A stretch of DNA of 64,000 nt from contig NZ_LBIO01000058.1 in the NCBI RefSeq assembly GCF_001280505.1, positions 1 to 64,000 on the forward strand, read 5' to 3'. Numbering within the stretch: the first letter of the stretch is position 1; each line of letters opens with the position of its first letter. The DNA is from Mangrovimonas sp. TPBH4. Lineage in GTDB: Bacteria; Bacteroidota; Bacteroidia; Flavobacteriales; Flavobacteriaceae. Position numbers and translations under genes: made by a program. The notes under the pieces are model-generated. The model was not told the origin of the DNA. It was given only the letters and a program-made list of their open reading frames with translations, and did no database searches. Positions 36,438-43,618 of this stretch are shown piece after piece.

Positions 36438-37180
36438 AAGGTCATTAATTTAATGGAGGCAATCAGTAAGACTATCGATAAAATATATTTCAATTGTACA
36501 TTGGTAGAAATTCTACTTCCGTAGAGGGCGCCTAAGGTCCCACCAATTAAAGCTATTGGTATAAATACAAAAGATTCCATAGGAATGGTATTCTGATTGT
36601 ATGTAAAACCTAAAATCCCTGAAATAGAATTCACGAAAATGAACAGAGCCGAAACAGCCGCAGCTTCTTTCATGTTTCCCCACGCTAATAGAATGATAAC
36701 AGGGCTAAGGATAATCCCGCCGCCAATACCAATCATTCCAGAAAATAGTCCGATTCCAAAACCAATGGCCAATGCCAACGGAAGCTTAATAGGTTTTTGA
36801 ATATTTTGTTCTTTTCCAAATAACCCTAGAATTCTCATGATGGCGATGGCTAGGAACACCCCTAAAACTTGTTTGTATAAGGTTGGGTTGATGCTTAAGT
36901 AGCCTCCCAAGAATGCGGCAGGAATAGATGTGATGGCGAAAGGATAGAACAGTTGCCACCTAAAGTGTTTATTCTTCTTAAAAAACCAAAAGGAAATCCC
37001 AGACACAAAAATGTTCAGTAAAAGGGCCGTTGGTTTCATAAAGGCAATAGGGAATGAAAACAGGGCCATTAAGGCTAAATAGCCACTGGCACCACCATGA
37101 CCAACACTAGCGTACAAAAAGGCAATCACAACTAAAATAATTGCAAAAAGGATGAAGGCTTCTGTGCTTAGCATGCTCAT
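36434..37180 (-). CDS. TauE/SafE-family anion permease
   Basis: A 248-residue permease (PF01925) with about eight membrane segments. The family repeats are ASVGHGGASGYLALMAL and GMIGIGGGIILSPVIILLAWG. Members export sulfite, sulfoacetate or related anions. Inside a Moco operon it might move sulfite, molybdate or another oxyanion; the cargo is not decidable here. The stop overlaps the next start (ATGA), and its own start overlaps the ModE-like gene the same way. Confidence 0.88.
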   Translation of the reverse strand: MSMLSTEAFILFAIILVVIAFLYASVGHGGASGYLALMALFSFPIAFMKPTALLLNIFVSGISFWFFKKNKHFRWQLFYPFAITSIPAAFLGGYLSINPTLYKQVLGVFLAIAIMRILGLFGKEQNIQKPIKLPLALAIGFGIGLFSGMIGIGGGIILSPVIILLAWGNMKEAAAVSALFIFVNSISGILGFTYNQNTIPMESFVFIPIALIGGTLGALYGSRISTNVQLKYILSIVLLIASIKLMTL

Positions 37181-37506
37181 AGTTCCAATTTTTTAAATTC
37201 CGATTCCAAATAGGCCATACAGTTGTTGTTGATGGTTTCGAATTGTTCAATCAAGGCTTTTCCGTATGGGGTAAGGGTAGTGCCTCCGCCATTTTTACCT
37301 CCAATATTTTTAATAAGAATAGGCTCTTTGGAAATATCGTTCATGTCATTCATCAATTTCCATGCTTTTTTATAGGACATATTCATGGCCTTGGCCGCAG
37401 CATTGATAGAGGAGGTTTCTTCCACTTTTTTGAGCAGTAAAATACGTCCGAAACCTAAAAAGGTTTTGCCGTCATTCTCAATCCAAACCCTACTTTTAAT
37501 TTTCAT
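37177..37506 (-). CDS. Single-domain ModE-like winged-helix regulator
   Basis: A 109-residue protein equal to the N-terminal DNA-binding domain of ModE: FGRILLLKKVEETSSINAAAK, MNMSYKKAWKLMNDMN, and the wing with GGKNGGGTTLTPYG. The two TOBE/Mop molybdate-binding domains of E. coli ModE are absent, so molybdate sensing must work otherwise. It is the second gene of the Moco operon, overlapping moeA and the TauE gene by ATGA. A ModE-type operator at 38693-38716 suggests it regulates its own operon. Confidence 0.88.
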   Translation of the reverse strand: MKIKSRVWIENDGKTFLGFGRILLLKKVEETSSINAAAKAMNMSYKKAWKLMNDMNDISKEPILIKNIGGKNGGGTTLTPYGKALIEQFETINNNCMAYLESEFKKLEL

Positions 37507-38681
37507 TGTTCATTCAATTTGATGCATTCAACAATGTTACCTTTGGAAACTTCTGAAATATGTTCTGGGATGCACACCAATGCATTACTTAGTGCAAACG
37601 TATGCAACATAGAAGAACTTTGCCCTTGTAAAACTTCTACAGCATCATGTTCCAAATGCGCTTTTAAAAACAATGTTTTCCCCGAAGGATTTTTAATATC
37701 GCGTTTGGTTTTGGCCTGTATGCGCTGTAATGCTCCATTATTAAATCCCTTATACTTTTTTAGTAGAGGAAGCGCATAGACATAAAAGCAGGTTAGGGCT
37801 GAGGCCGGATTGCCGGGGAAGGCAAACACAAAGGCACTTTCGTTCTGTCCAAACCACAGAGGTTTCCCCGGTTTTTGATTGATTTTATAAAACACCTCTT
37901 CGACATTGTTTTTAAGTAATGCCTCCCTTACAAAATCATAATCACCCACAGAAATCCCTCCTGAGACAAATACCACATCTGAGGCAGCTATGGCCTTGGA
38001 AATAGTTTCTACTGTAGCTTCAAAAGTATCTTCTACTTTATACTTTGTTATATTGGTGATACCAATTTTTCTCAAAGCAGCCGATAGCATGGCGGCGTTA
38101 CTTTCGTAAATCTCTCCAGGTTTGAGAGAGGTTCCGGGCGCTCGCAATTCATTTCCCGTAACAATTATGGCAACTTTAGGAGACGTATAAACCTTAACTT
38201 CATTAATTCCTAAGCTGGCCAAATAGCCAATTGCAGCTTCATTAAGACTGGTTCCTTCTGCTAGGGCGAGGCCTCCCTTTTTTATCTGTTCGCCGGTTGG
38301 TCTAATGTTGGCTGACTTTTCTGGTAGTTTATCAATAGTAATAGCATCACTGTTCCTTGTAACGTGCTCCTGTATCACAATGGTGTCCGCAGTATCAGGG
38401 ACCAAAGCGCCCGTAAAAATGCGTACTGCCTCGCCATCATTCAAAGAATGGTTAAGCGTGTCACCGGCTTTCGATTCATTAATTAGCGTATAGCTTTTGG
38501 AGATGCTCCATTTTATGGCATATCCATCCATGGCGGATTGGCGAAACGGAGGCATATCAATAGGAGAAAAAATGTCTTCAAATAGGACTTTTCCCAATGC
38601 CTCATCCAAAGGGCATATTTCTGATTTATACGGAATATTGATGCCGTTTAATATGTTTAAAGCTTCGGATACGGATATCAT
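37503..38681 (-). CDS. moeA: Molybdopterin molybdenumtransferase MoeA
   Basis: A 392-residue MoeA that inserts molybdate into adenylylated molybdopterin. Family blocks are PPFRQSAMDGYAI, RPTGEQIKKGGLALAEG, VAIIVTGNELRAPG, GEIYESNAAML, VFVSGGISVGDYDFV, KPGKPLWFGQ and FAFPGNPASALTCFYV. It is the first gene of the operon and starts 12 bp downstream of the ModE-like palindrome. Confidence 0.97.
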   Translation of the reverse strand: MISVSEALNILNGINIPYKSEICPLDEALGKVLFEDIFSPIDMPPFRQSAMDGYAIKWSISKSYTLINESKAGDTLNHSLNDGEAVRIFTGALVPDTADTIVIQEHVTRNSDAITIDKLPEKSANIRPTGEQIKKGGLALAEGTSLNEAAIGYLASLGINEVKVYTSPKVAIIVTGNELRAPGTSLKPGEIYESNAAMLSAALRKIGITNITKYKVEDTFEATVETISKAIAASDVVFVSGGISVGDYDFVREALLKNNVEEVFYKINQKPGKPLWFGQNESAFVFAFPGNPASALTCFYVYALPLLKKYKGFNNGALQRIQAKTKRDIKNPSGKTLFLKAHLEHDAVEVLQGQSSSMLHTFALSNALVCIPEHISEVSKGNIVECIKLNEQ

Positions 38682-38692
38682 GATTTTACTGT

Positions 38693-38716
38693 CGTTATTT
38701 CTTGGTGAATATAACG
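38693..38716 (-). promoter_or_regulatory. ModE-type operator upstream of moeA
   Basis: On the plus strand CGTTATTT, an 8-bp spacer and ATATAACG form an imperfect palindrome (7 of 8 arm positions) 12-35 bp upstream of the moeA ATG. The 8-8-8 arrangement and CGTTATAT/ATATAACG arms match the E. coli ModE operator as I recall it. The operon encodes a ModE-like DNA-binding domain as its second gene. Confidence 0.6.
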
Positions 38717-38880
38717 AATATTCCTCAAATTTTTATTCTTCTACATGTATTTTTATGCTGGTTAAAGTTGTTTTGTTTTGGTATTCAATACGATATATTT
38801 CTTCTAGAGATTTGTAAAAATAGAGGTGTGGTACATTAGTTTTATAATCTTATCTTTAACACCTCTTAGAATACACATTT

Positions 38881-39513
38881 ATGAAGGACGCGTTACAACA
38901 ATATTACGGTTATTTGTTTGAAGATGAATTGCTTGAGGAAATTCAGGAATTTGGAACCTTTAAGGAGGTCAAGGAAGGGGATATTTTGATAGAAATAGGA
39001 GAGTACATCAAGTTTATGCCTTTGTTAATTTCGGGAGCCATTAAAATTTTACGCGAAGATCAAGAGGGTGACGAACTGATTCTATATTTTATTGAAAGAG
39101 GCGATACCTGTACCATGACCTTATCCTGCTGTATGGAGCAGAAGAAAAGTGAAATTAGAGCGGTTGCTGAAACAGATGCGCAGTTAATCATGATTCCTGT
39201 TCAAAAAATGGGCGAATGGATGACCAAGTACAAAAGTTGGCAGAATTTTATTCTTCAGAGCTATAACGAACGCATGACGGAGTTGTTGGAAGCCATTGAT
39301 GCCATTGCCTTTTTAAAAATGGACAAAAGGGTGTTAAAATACCTAAAGGACAAGGCTATGGCCAATCATGATGACCTTATAAATGTAACCCATAGAGAAA
39401 TTGCCAATGATATGCATACTTCTAGAGTAGTAATCTCTAGACTTCTAAAATCCTTGGAAAAGGAAGGGCATATCAAACTTCACCGTAACAGCATCAAAGT
39501 CTTAGATCTATAA
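38881..39513 (+). CDS. Crp/Fnr-family regulator with a Cys cluster in the effector pocket
   Basis: A 210-residue regulator: cupin-like effector domain (about 20-140) and winged helix (about 150-210) with NVTHREIANDMHTSRVVISR. The segment aligned with the phosphate-binding cassette reads RGDTCTMTLSCCMEQKKSE, placing C77, C83 and C84 in the pocket and lacking the Arg-Ser pair that grips cAMP. The ligand is therefore probably not cAMP, and thiol chemistry is possible. It is divergent from the Moco operon and upstream of genes for a sulfur-related permease and a persulfide dioxygenase. Confidence 0.88.
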   Translation: MKDALQQYYGYLFEDELLEEIQEFGTFKEVKEGDILIEIGEYIKFMPLLISGAIKILREDQEGDELILYFIERGDTCTMTLSCCMEQKKSEIRAVAETDAQLIMIPVQKMGEWMTKYKSWQNFILQSYNERMTELLEAIDAIAFLKMDKRVLKYLKDKAMANHDDLINVTHREIANDMHTSRVVISRLLKSLEKEGHIKLHRNSIKVLDL

Positions 39514-39519
39514 TAAACT

Positions 39520-39533
39520 GTAACCAATGTTAC
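39520..39533 (+). promoter_or_regulatory. GTAAC-N4-GTTAC palindrome, probable Crp/Fnr operator
   Basis: A perfect 5-4-5 inverted repeat, GTAAC CAAT GTTAC, with the half-site spacing of FNR-type boxes. It is centred about 40 bp before the start point implied by the -7 element at 39555-39562, the usual place for class II activation, and lies just after the Crp/Fnr gene. Confidence 0.55.
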
Positions 39534-39554
39534 CATGAATTGCGGTAAGTAAAT

Positions 39555-39562
39555 TATTTTTG
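39555..39562 (+). promoter_or_regulatory. -7 promoter element for the second TauE gene
   Basis: TATTTTTG matches TAnnTTTG exactly, 17 bp before the TTG start at 39580. No well-spaced -33 element is seen, as expected for an activator-dependent promoter. Confidence 0.5.
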
Positions 39563-39579
39563 CACCAAAATTAAAGACA

Positions 39580-40371
39580 TTGATTGATATAGTTGGTTAT
39601 GTTGCAGCTCTAGTAATTGGAGTGGTTTTAGGTTTGATAGGTGGAGGAGGTTCCATACTTACAGTGCCTTTATTGGTGTATCTTCTTGGTTATAGCCCTG
39701 TTGTGGCTACGGCCTATTCCTTATTTGTGGTAGGCTCATCTTCCTTGGTGGGAGTGGTTCAAAAACACAGAAAGGAGCAAGTTGATTTTAAAACCGGATT
39801 GGCCTTTTCATTTCCGTCGTTTTTGGCGGTTTATATGTCAAGACGCTTTTTGGTCCCATACATCCCTGAAGAAATATTCAATATTGGAGGCTATGTACTT
39901 TCCAAGGATATGTTAATCATGGTCTTTTTTGCGGTGGTCATGTTTATGGCAGCCACTTCCATGATCAAAAAGAAGGGAAAAACAGAAGAAGTTCATAAAC
40001 CACAACCATATTACAAGACCTTTGTTCAAGGAATGGTTATTGGTGTCATTACAGGGCTTATAGGTGCTGGCGGCGGATTTTTATATGTGCCTGCATTGGT
40101 ACTTTGGGCTGGTTTGTCGATGAAGAAGGCCGTAGGAACTTCTTTGGTAATTATTGCCATCAATTCCCTTATCGGTTTTTTGGGAGACGTTCATACGCAA
40201 ACCATTAATTGGACCTTTTTACTATTGTTTTCAGCATTGACCATTATCGGTATTTTGATTGGGGGATCCCTTTCAAAATATGTGTCTAATTCCAAGCTTA
40301 AAAAGAGTTTTGGTTGGTTTATATTGATCATGGCAGTTTATATTATAATTAGAGAATTTATTCAATGGTAA
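39580..40371 (+). CDS. TauE/SafE-family sulfite/anion exporter
   Basis: A 263-residue membrane permease with the two family repeats VVLGLIGGGGSILTVPLLVYL and VITGLIGAGGGFLYVPALVLW. The start is taken as TTG at 39580 (MIDIVGYVAAL), since no ATG lies in frame upstream of the first membrane helix. The gene stands between a Crp/Fnr regulator and a persulfide dioxygenase, whose product is sulfite, so sulfite export is the natural reading, though inferred from context. Confidence 0.88.
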   Translation: MIDIVGYVAALVIGVVLGLIGGGGSILTVPLLVYLLGYSPVVATAYSLFVVGSSSLVGVVQKHRKEQVDFKTGLAFSFPSFLAVYMSRRFLVPYIPEEIFNIGGYVLSKDMLIMVFFAVVMFMAATSMIKKKGKTEEVHKPQPYYKTFVQGMVIGVITGLIGAGGGFLYVPALVLWAGLSMKKAVGTSLVIIAINSLIGFLGDVHTQTINWTFLLLFSALTIIGILIGGSLSKYVSNSKLKKSFGWFILIMAVYIIIREFIQW

Positions 40372-40383
40372 CTAAGCTTATAG

Positions 40384-40391
40384 TAACTTTG
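40384..40391 (+). promoter_or_regulatory. -7 promoter element for the persulfide dioxygenase gene
   Basis: TAACTTTG matches TAnnTTTG exactly, 39 bp before the ATG at 40431, so this gene can be transcribed separately from the TauE gene. Confidence 0.45.
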
Positions 40392-40430
40392 TAAAGTGCT
40401 GTAGGCGAATAATTAAGAAAATCATTTATT

Positions 40431-41843
40431 ATGAAGATAGAACAGATATACACAGGATGTTTGGCCCAAGGAGCCTATTACATAGAAAGTAATGGTGAAG
40501 TGGCTATTATTGATCCATTAAGGGAAGTACAGCCTTATATAGATAGAGCAGAAGCAAACAATGCAAGCATCAAATACATTTTTGAAACCCATTTCCATGC
40601 CGATTTTGTGAGTGGCCACGTTACCTTGTCTAAGCAAACTGGGGCTCCAATTGTATATGGACCAAACGCGAATCCTTCGTTTGAAGCGATCATTGCTAAG
40701 GATGGTCAGGAGTTTAAATTGGGGAACGTTACCATTATCGCTCTGCACACACCAGGGCATACTATGGAAAGCACTACCTATTTATTAAGAGACGAAAACG
40801 GAAAGGACTACGCCATTTTCAGTGGAGATACCTTGTTTTTGGGAGATGTAGGGCGTCCAGATTTAGCCCAGAAAGGAAAAGAATTGACTCAGGAAGATTT
40901 GGCAGGATATCTTTATGATAGCTTACGTACTAAGATCATGCCGTTGGCAGATGAGGTGATTGTATACCCTGCACACGGTGCTGGTTCTGCCTGTGGAAAG
41001 AACATGATGAAGGAAACGGTAGATACTTTAGGTAACCAGAAAAAGATGAATTATGCTTTAAGAGCAGACATGACCAAAGAGGAGTTCATCAAGGAAGTAA
41101 CCGATGGATTGTTGCCGCCTCCACAATATTTCCCATTGAATGTGAAAATGAACAAGGAAGGTTACGAAGATATCGATGAGGTGTTGGAACGTGGTACTAG
41201 AGCTTTAAGCCCTGAAGAATTTGAAGTGGCCGCCAATGAAACTGGCGCTATGGTGTTGGATGTTCGCAATCCAGAAGATTTTGTAAAAGGGCATATCCCA
41301 CGTTCTATTTTTATTGGAATCAATGGTGGATTTGCGCCATGGGTAGGTGCTTTGATAAAAGACACCAAACAACCAATATTATTGGTATGTCCAGAAGGAA
41401 GAGAAGAAGAGACCGTGACTAGATTGTCAAGAGTTGGATTTGATAATACTCTTGGCTATTTGAAAGGTGGTTTTGAGGCTTGGAGTGAAGCTGGAAAGGA
41501 GACCGATGGTTTGGTTTCAATTTCTGCAGAAGAATTGAAATCCCGTATGGAAAAAGAAGACTTGCCAATTTTTGACGTTAGAAAAGATGGAGAGTTTACT
41601 GCCTCACATATTGAGACTGCTCATTTTACGCCGTTAGATTTCTTAAATGATCACTTGGCAGAGTTCCCAGAGGATAAAACATTCTATGTGCACTGTGCTG
41701 GAGGATACCGTTCTGTTATTGCAGCATCCATTTTAAAGAGCCGTGGGATCCACAATTTGGTGGATGTTGCTGGAGGATTTGCAGCCATTAAAAATGCAGG
41801 TATTCCTGTAACCAATTATGTTTGTCCTTCTACATTAAAGTAA
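40431..41843 (+). CDS. Persulfide dioxygenase-type MBL protein with two rhodanese domains
   Basis: A 470-residue fusion. Residues 1-245 are an ETHE1-like metallo-beta-lactamase domain with THFHADFVSGH (H54, H56, D58), HTPGHTMES, FSGDTLFLGDVGRPDL and VYPAHGAGSACG. Two rhodanese domains follow, about 255-350 (VLDVRNPEDFVKGH, Cys in LLVCPEGREEE) and 365-465 (IFDVRKDGEFTASH, Cys in VHCAGGYRS). ETHE1 enzymes oxidise glutathione or protein persulfides to sulfite, and rhodaneses transfer sulfane sulfur. Both rhodanese cysteines are retained, so both may be active. It is cytoplasmic. The gene follows the TauE exporter, suggesting a sulfide detoxification unit. Confidence 0.92.
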   Translation: MKIEQIYTGCLAQGAYYIESNGEVAIIDPLREVQPYIDRAEANNASIKYIFETHFHADFVSGHVTLSKQTGAPIVYGPNANPSFEAIIAKDGQEFKLGNVTIIALHTPGHTMESTTYLLRDENGKDYAIFSGDTLFLGDVGRPDLAQKGKELTQEDLAGYLYDSLRTKIMPLADEVIVYPAHGAGSACGKNMMKETVDTLGNQKKMNYALRADMTKEEFIKEVTDGLLPPPQYFPLNVKMNKEGYEDIDEVLERGTRALSPEEFEVAANETGAMVLDVRNPEDFVKGHIPRSIFIGINGGFAPWVGALIKDTKQPILLVCPEGREEETVTRLSRVGFDNTLGYLKGGFEAWSEAGKETDGLVSISAEELKSRMEKEDLPIFDVRKDGEFTASHIETAHFTPLDFLNDHLAEFPEDKTFYVHCAGGYRSVIAASILKSRGIHNLVDVAGGFAAIKNAGIPVTNYVCPSTLK

Positions 41844-41864
41844 GACAAAAACTAATATAGATGG

Positions 41865-41901
41865 AAAAAGGTCAATTCGTGAATCGCGAATTGGCCTTTT
41901 T
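41865..41901 (+). terminator. Terminator after the persulfide dioxygenase gene
   Basis: A 15-bp stem with one wobble (arms 41865-41879 and 41887-41901) and 7-nt loop. Its A-rich and T-rich ends make it a strong, possibly bidirectional terminator, 22 bases after the stop. Confidence 0.9.
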
Positions 41902-41995
41902 CGTTTTAAGGAGAGTTTATAAAAATATTTAAGTTGCTTTGTAACGTTTTTGGAATTTATCCTACCAATAGGTGTAATCAATTTAAATAATAGCC

Positions 41996-42334
41996 ATGAG
42001 AGAAGATAAACAACTATTGGTAATAACACATTTAAGCCAGTTGTTGACATGTCTTACTGGTGTTGGAGGGCTCATAGTGCCTTTGGTGCTTTGGTTGACC
42101 CAAAAGGATCGTGTGTACTTTATGGATCAACAAGGAAAGGAAATTGTGAACTTTCAATTAAGTATCATTGTGTATTCACTTTTAAGTATTCCTTTGATTT
42201 TTTTATTGGGTCTTGGAATTGTAACCTTGATTGTAGTAGGATTGATTTCATTGGCATTTCCAATCATTAATGCCATAAAAGCAAGTAACGGAGAAGTTCC
42301 TAAATATCCCTTATCTCTTAATTTTATTAGTTAG
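41996..42334 (+). CDS. DUF4870 membrane protein
   Basis: A 112-residue protein of the DUF4870 (Tic20-like) family. It shows LVITHLSQLLTCLTGVGGLIVPLVLWLTQKD in successive segments, FMDQQGKEIVNFQLS and two further membrane helices. The motif with QGKEIVNFQ is diagnostic. The function is unknown. It is a single gene between two terminators. Confidence 0.88.
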   Translation: MREDKQLLVITHLSQLLTCLTGVGGLIVPLVLWLTQKDRVYFMDQQGKEIVNFQLSIIVYSLLSIPLIFLLGLGIVTLIVVGLISLAFPIINAIKASNGEVPKYPLSLNFIS

Positions 42335-42357
42335 TTATTTTTATAAAGAGATAAACC

Positions 42358-42392
42358 AAAAAGAGCTCACTAAAATTGTGAGCTCTTTTTTT
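42358..42392. terminator. Bidirectional terminator between DUF4870 and dnaN
   Basis: A perfect 13-bp stem (AAAAAGAGCTCAC and its complement) with a 7-nt loop and T-runs on both strands, between convergent genes. Confidence 0.92.
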
Positions 42393-42419
42393 ATTTAACA
42401 CTTATTTTGGGTCAGTTAA

Positions 42420-43538
42420 TTACGAATTTAGCATTACTGGCATTACCAACATGGTAATCAATTCTCCTTCGTCCAAACCATCAATAGGAGTAAGGATCCC
42501 GGCTCTGTTTGGTAAACTCATTTCCAATTGTACCTCGTCAGAGTTTAGGTTGTTCAACATTTCGGTTAAGAAACGAGAGTTGAACCCAATTTGCATATCG
42601 TCTCCTTGGTAATCACAAGTTAGACGCTCTTCGGCCTTGTTTGAGTAATCGATATCTTCTGCAGAAATATTCAATTCTGCACCAGCAATTTTCAATCTAA
42701 TTTGGTGAGTCGTCTTGTTAGAGAAGATACTCACACGACGTACAGAGTTTAAAAACTGCGTACGGTCTATAGAAAGTTTATTTGGATTTTCTTTAGGAAT
42801 TACCGCTTCGTAGTTAGGGTATTTTCCATCAATCAAACGACATACCAACTCTGAGTTGTCAAAAATAAACTTGGCATTGGAGTCGTTGTATTCAATTGTT
42901 ACGGCATCTTCATTGGTGGCCAAAATTCCTTTTAAAAGATTTAAAGGTTTTTTAGGCATGATGAACTCAGCCACCTGAGATGCTTTTACATCTTCACGGG
43001 TATATTTTACCAATTTGTGGGCATCGGTTGCCACAAAGGTCAAACCTTCTGTTGAAAACTGGAAGAACACACCGCTCATTACAGGGCGAAGATCGTCGTT
43101 CCCAGCAGCAAAAATGGTCTTGCTAATGGCAGTCGCCAAAATATCACCAGCAATAGTTGTAGTACTTGGATCTTCAAGAGCAATAGCTTTTGGGAATTCA
43201 TTGCCATCGGCATATGCCAAGGCATATTTACCGTGGTTAGAGCTAATTTCAACAGTATTGTTGTCTTCAACCACAAAAGTTAAGGGCTGCTCAGGGAATG
43301 TTTTTAAGGTATCAAGTAACAGGCGCGCAGGTAAGGCGATACTTCCGGTACTATCACTTTCTACATCTATCACAGAAGACATGGTAGTCTCTAAATCACT
43401 TGCAGAAACTACAAGCTTGGAATCGTTTAATTCAAAAAGGAAATTATCTAAAATAGGTAGCGTATTGGAGTTGTTGATGACGCCTCCCAGAACCTGTAAT
43501 TGTTTAAGTAAATACGTACTCGATACTATAAACTTCAT
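42420..43538 (-). CDS. dnaN: DNA polymerase III beta subunit (sliding clamp)
   Basis: A 372-residue clamp of normal length with three clamp domains. It begins MKFIVSSTYLLKQLQVLGGV and includes LPILDNFLFE, GKYPNYEAVIP, VSIFSNKTTHQIRL and the terminal ALxxLxMPVML-type tail (TMLVMPVMLNS). It holds the replicative polymerase on DNA. The promoter element is at 43569-43576. There is no dnaA or recF neighbour, usual for this phylum. Confidence 0.97.
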   Translation of the reverse strand: MKFIVSSTYLLKQLQVLGGVINNSNTLPILDNFLFELNDSKLVVSASDLETTMSSVIDVESDSTGSIALPARLLLDTLKTFPEQPLTFVVEDNNTVEISSNHGKYALAYADGNEFPKAIALEDPSTTTIAGDILATAISKTIFAAGNDDLRPVMSGVFFQFSTEGLTFVATDAHKLVKYTREDVKASQVAEFIMPKKPLNLLKGILATNEDAVTIEYNDSNAKFIFDNSELVCRLIDGKYPNYEAVIPKENPNKLSIDRTQFLNSVRRVSIFSNKTTHQIRLKIAGAELNISAEDIDYSNKAEERLTCDYQGDDMQIGFNSRFLTEMLNNLNSDEVQLEMSLPNRAGILTPIDGLDEGELITMLVMPVMLNS

Positions 43539-43568
43539 GTATTTGTTTTTATATACTAGATTGTCCTA

Positions 43569-43576
43569 CAAATATA
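43569..43576 (-). promoter_or_regulatory. -7 promoter element for dnaN
   Basis: On the minus strand TATATTTG matches TAnnTTTG exactly, 30 bp before the dnaN ATG. Confidence 0.5.
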
Positions 43577-43618
43577 TCCTAAACCACTTTTAAATTAAAA
43601 CAAACTTATTAACAACTG

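Noticed and set aside
38707..38723. GAATAT-N5-ATATTC palindrome near moeA
   Set aside because: It overlaps the longer CGTTATTT-N8-ATATAACG palindrome, which fits the encoded ModE-like regulator better; the shorter one may be chance in AT-rich DNA.
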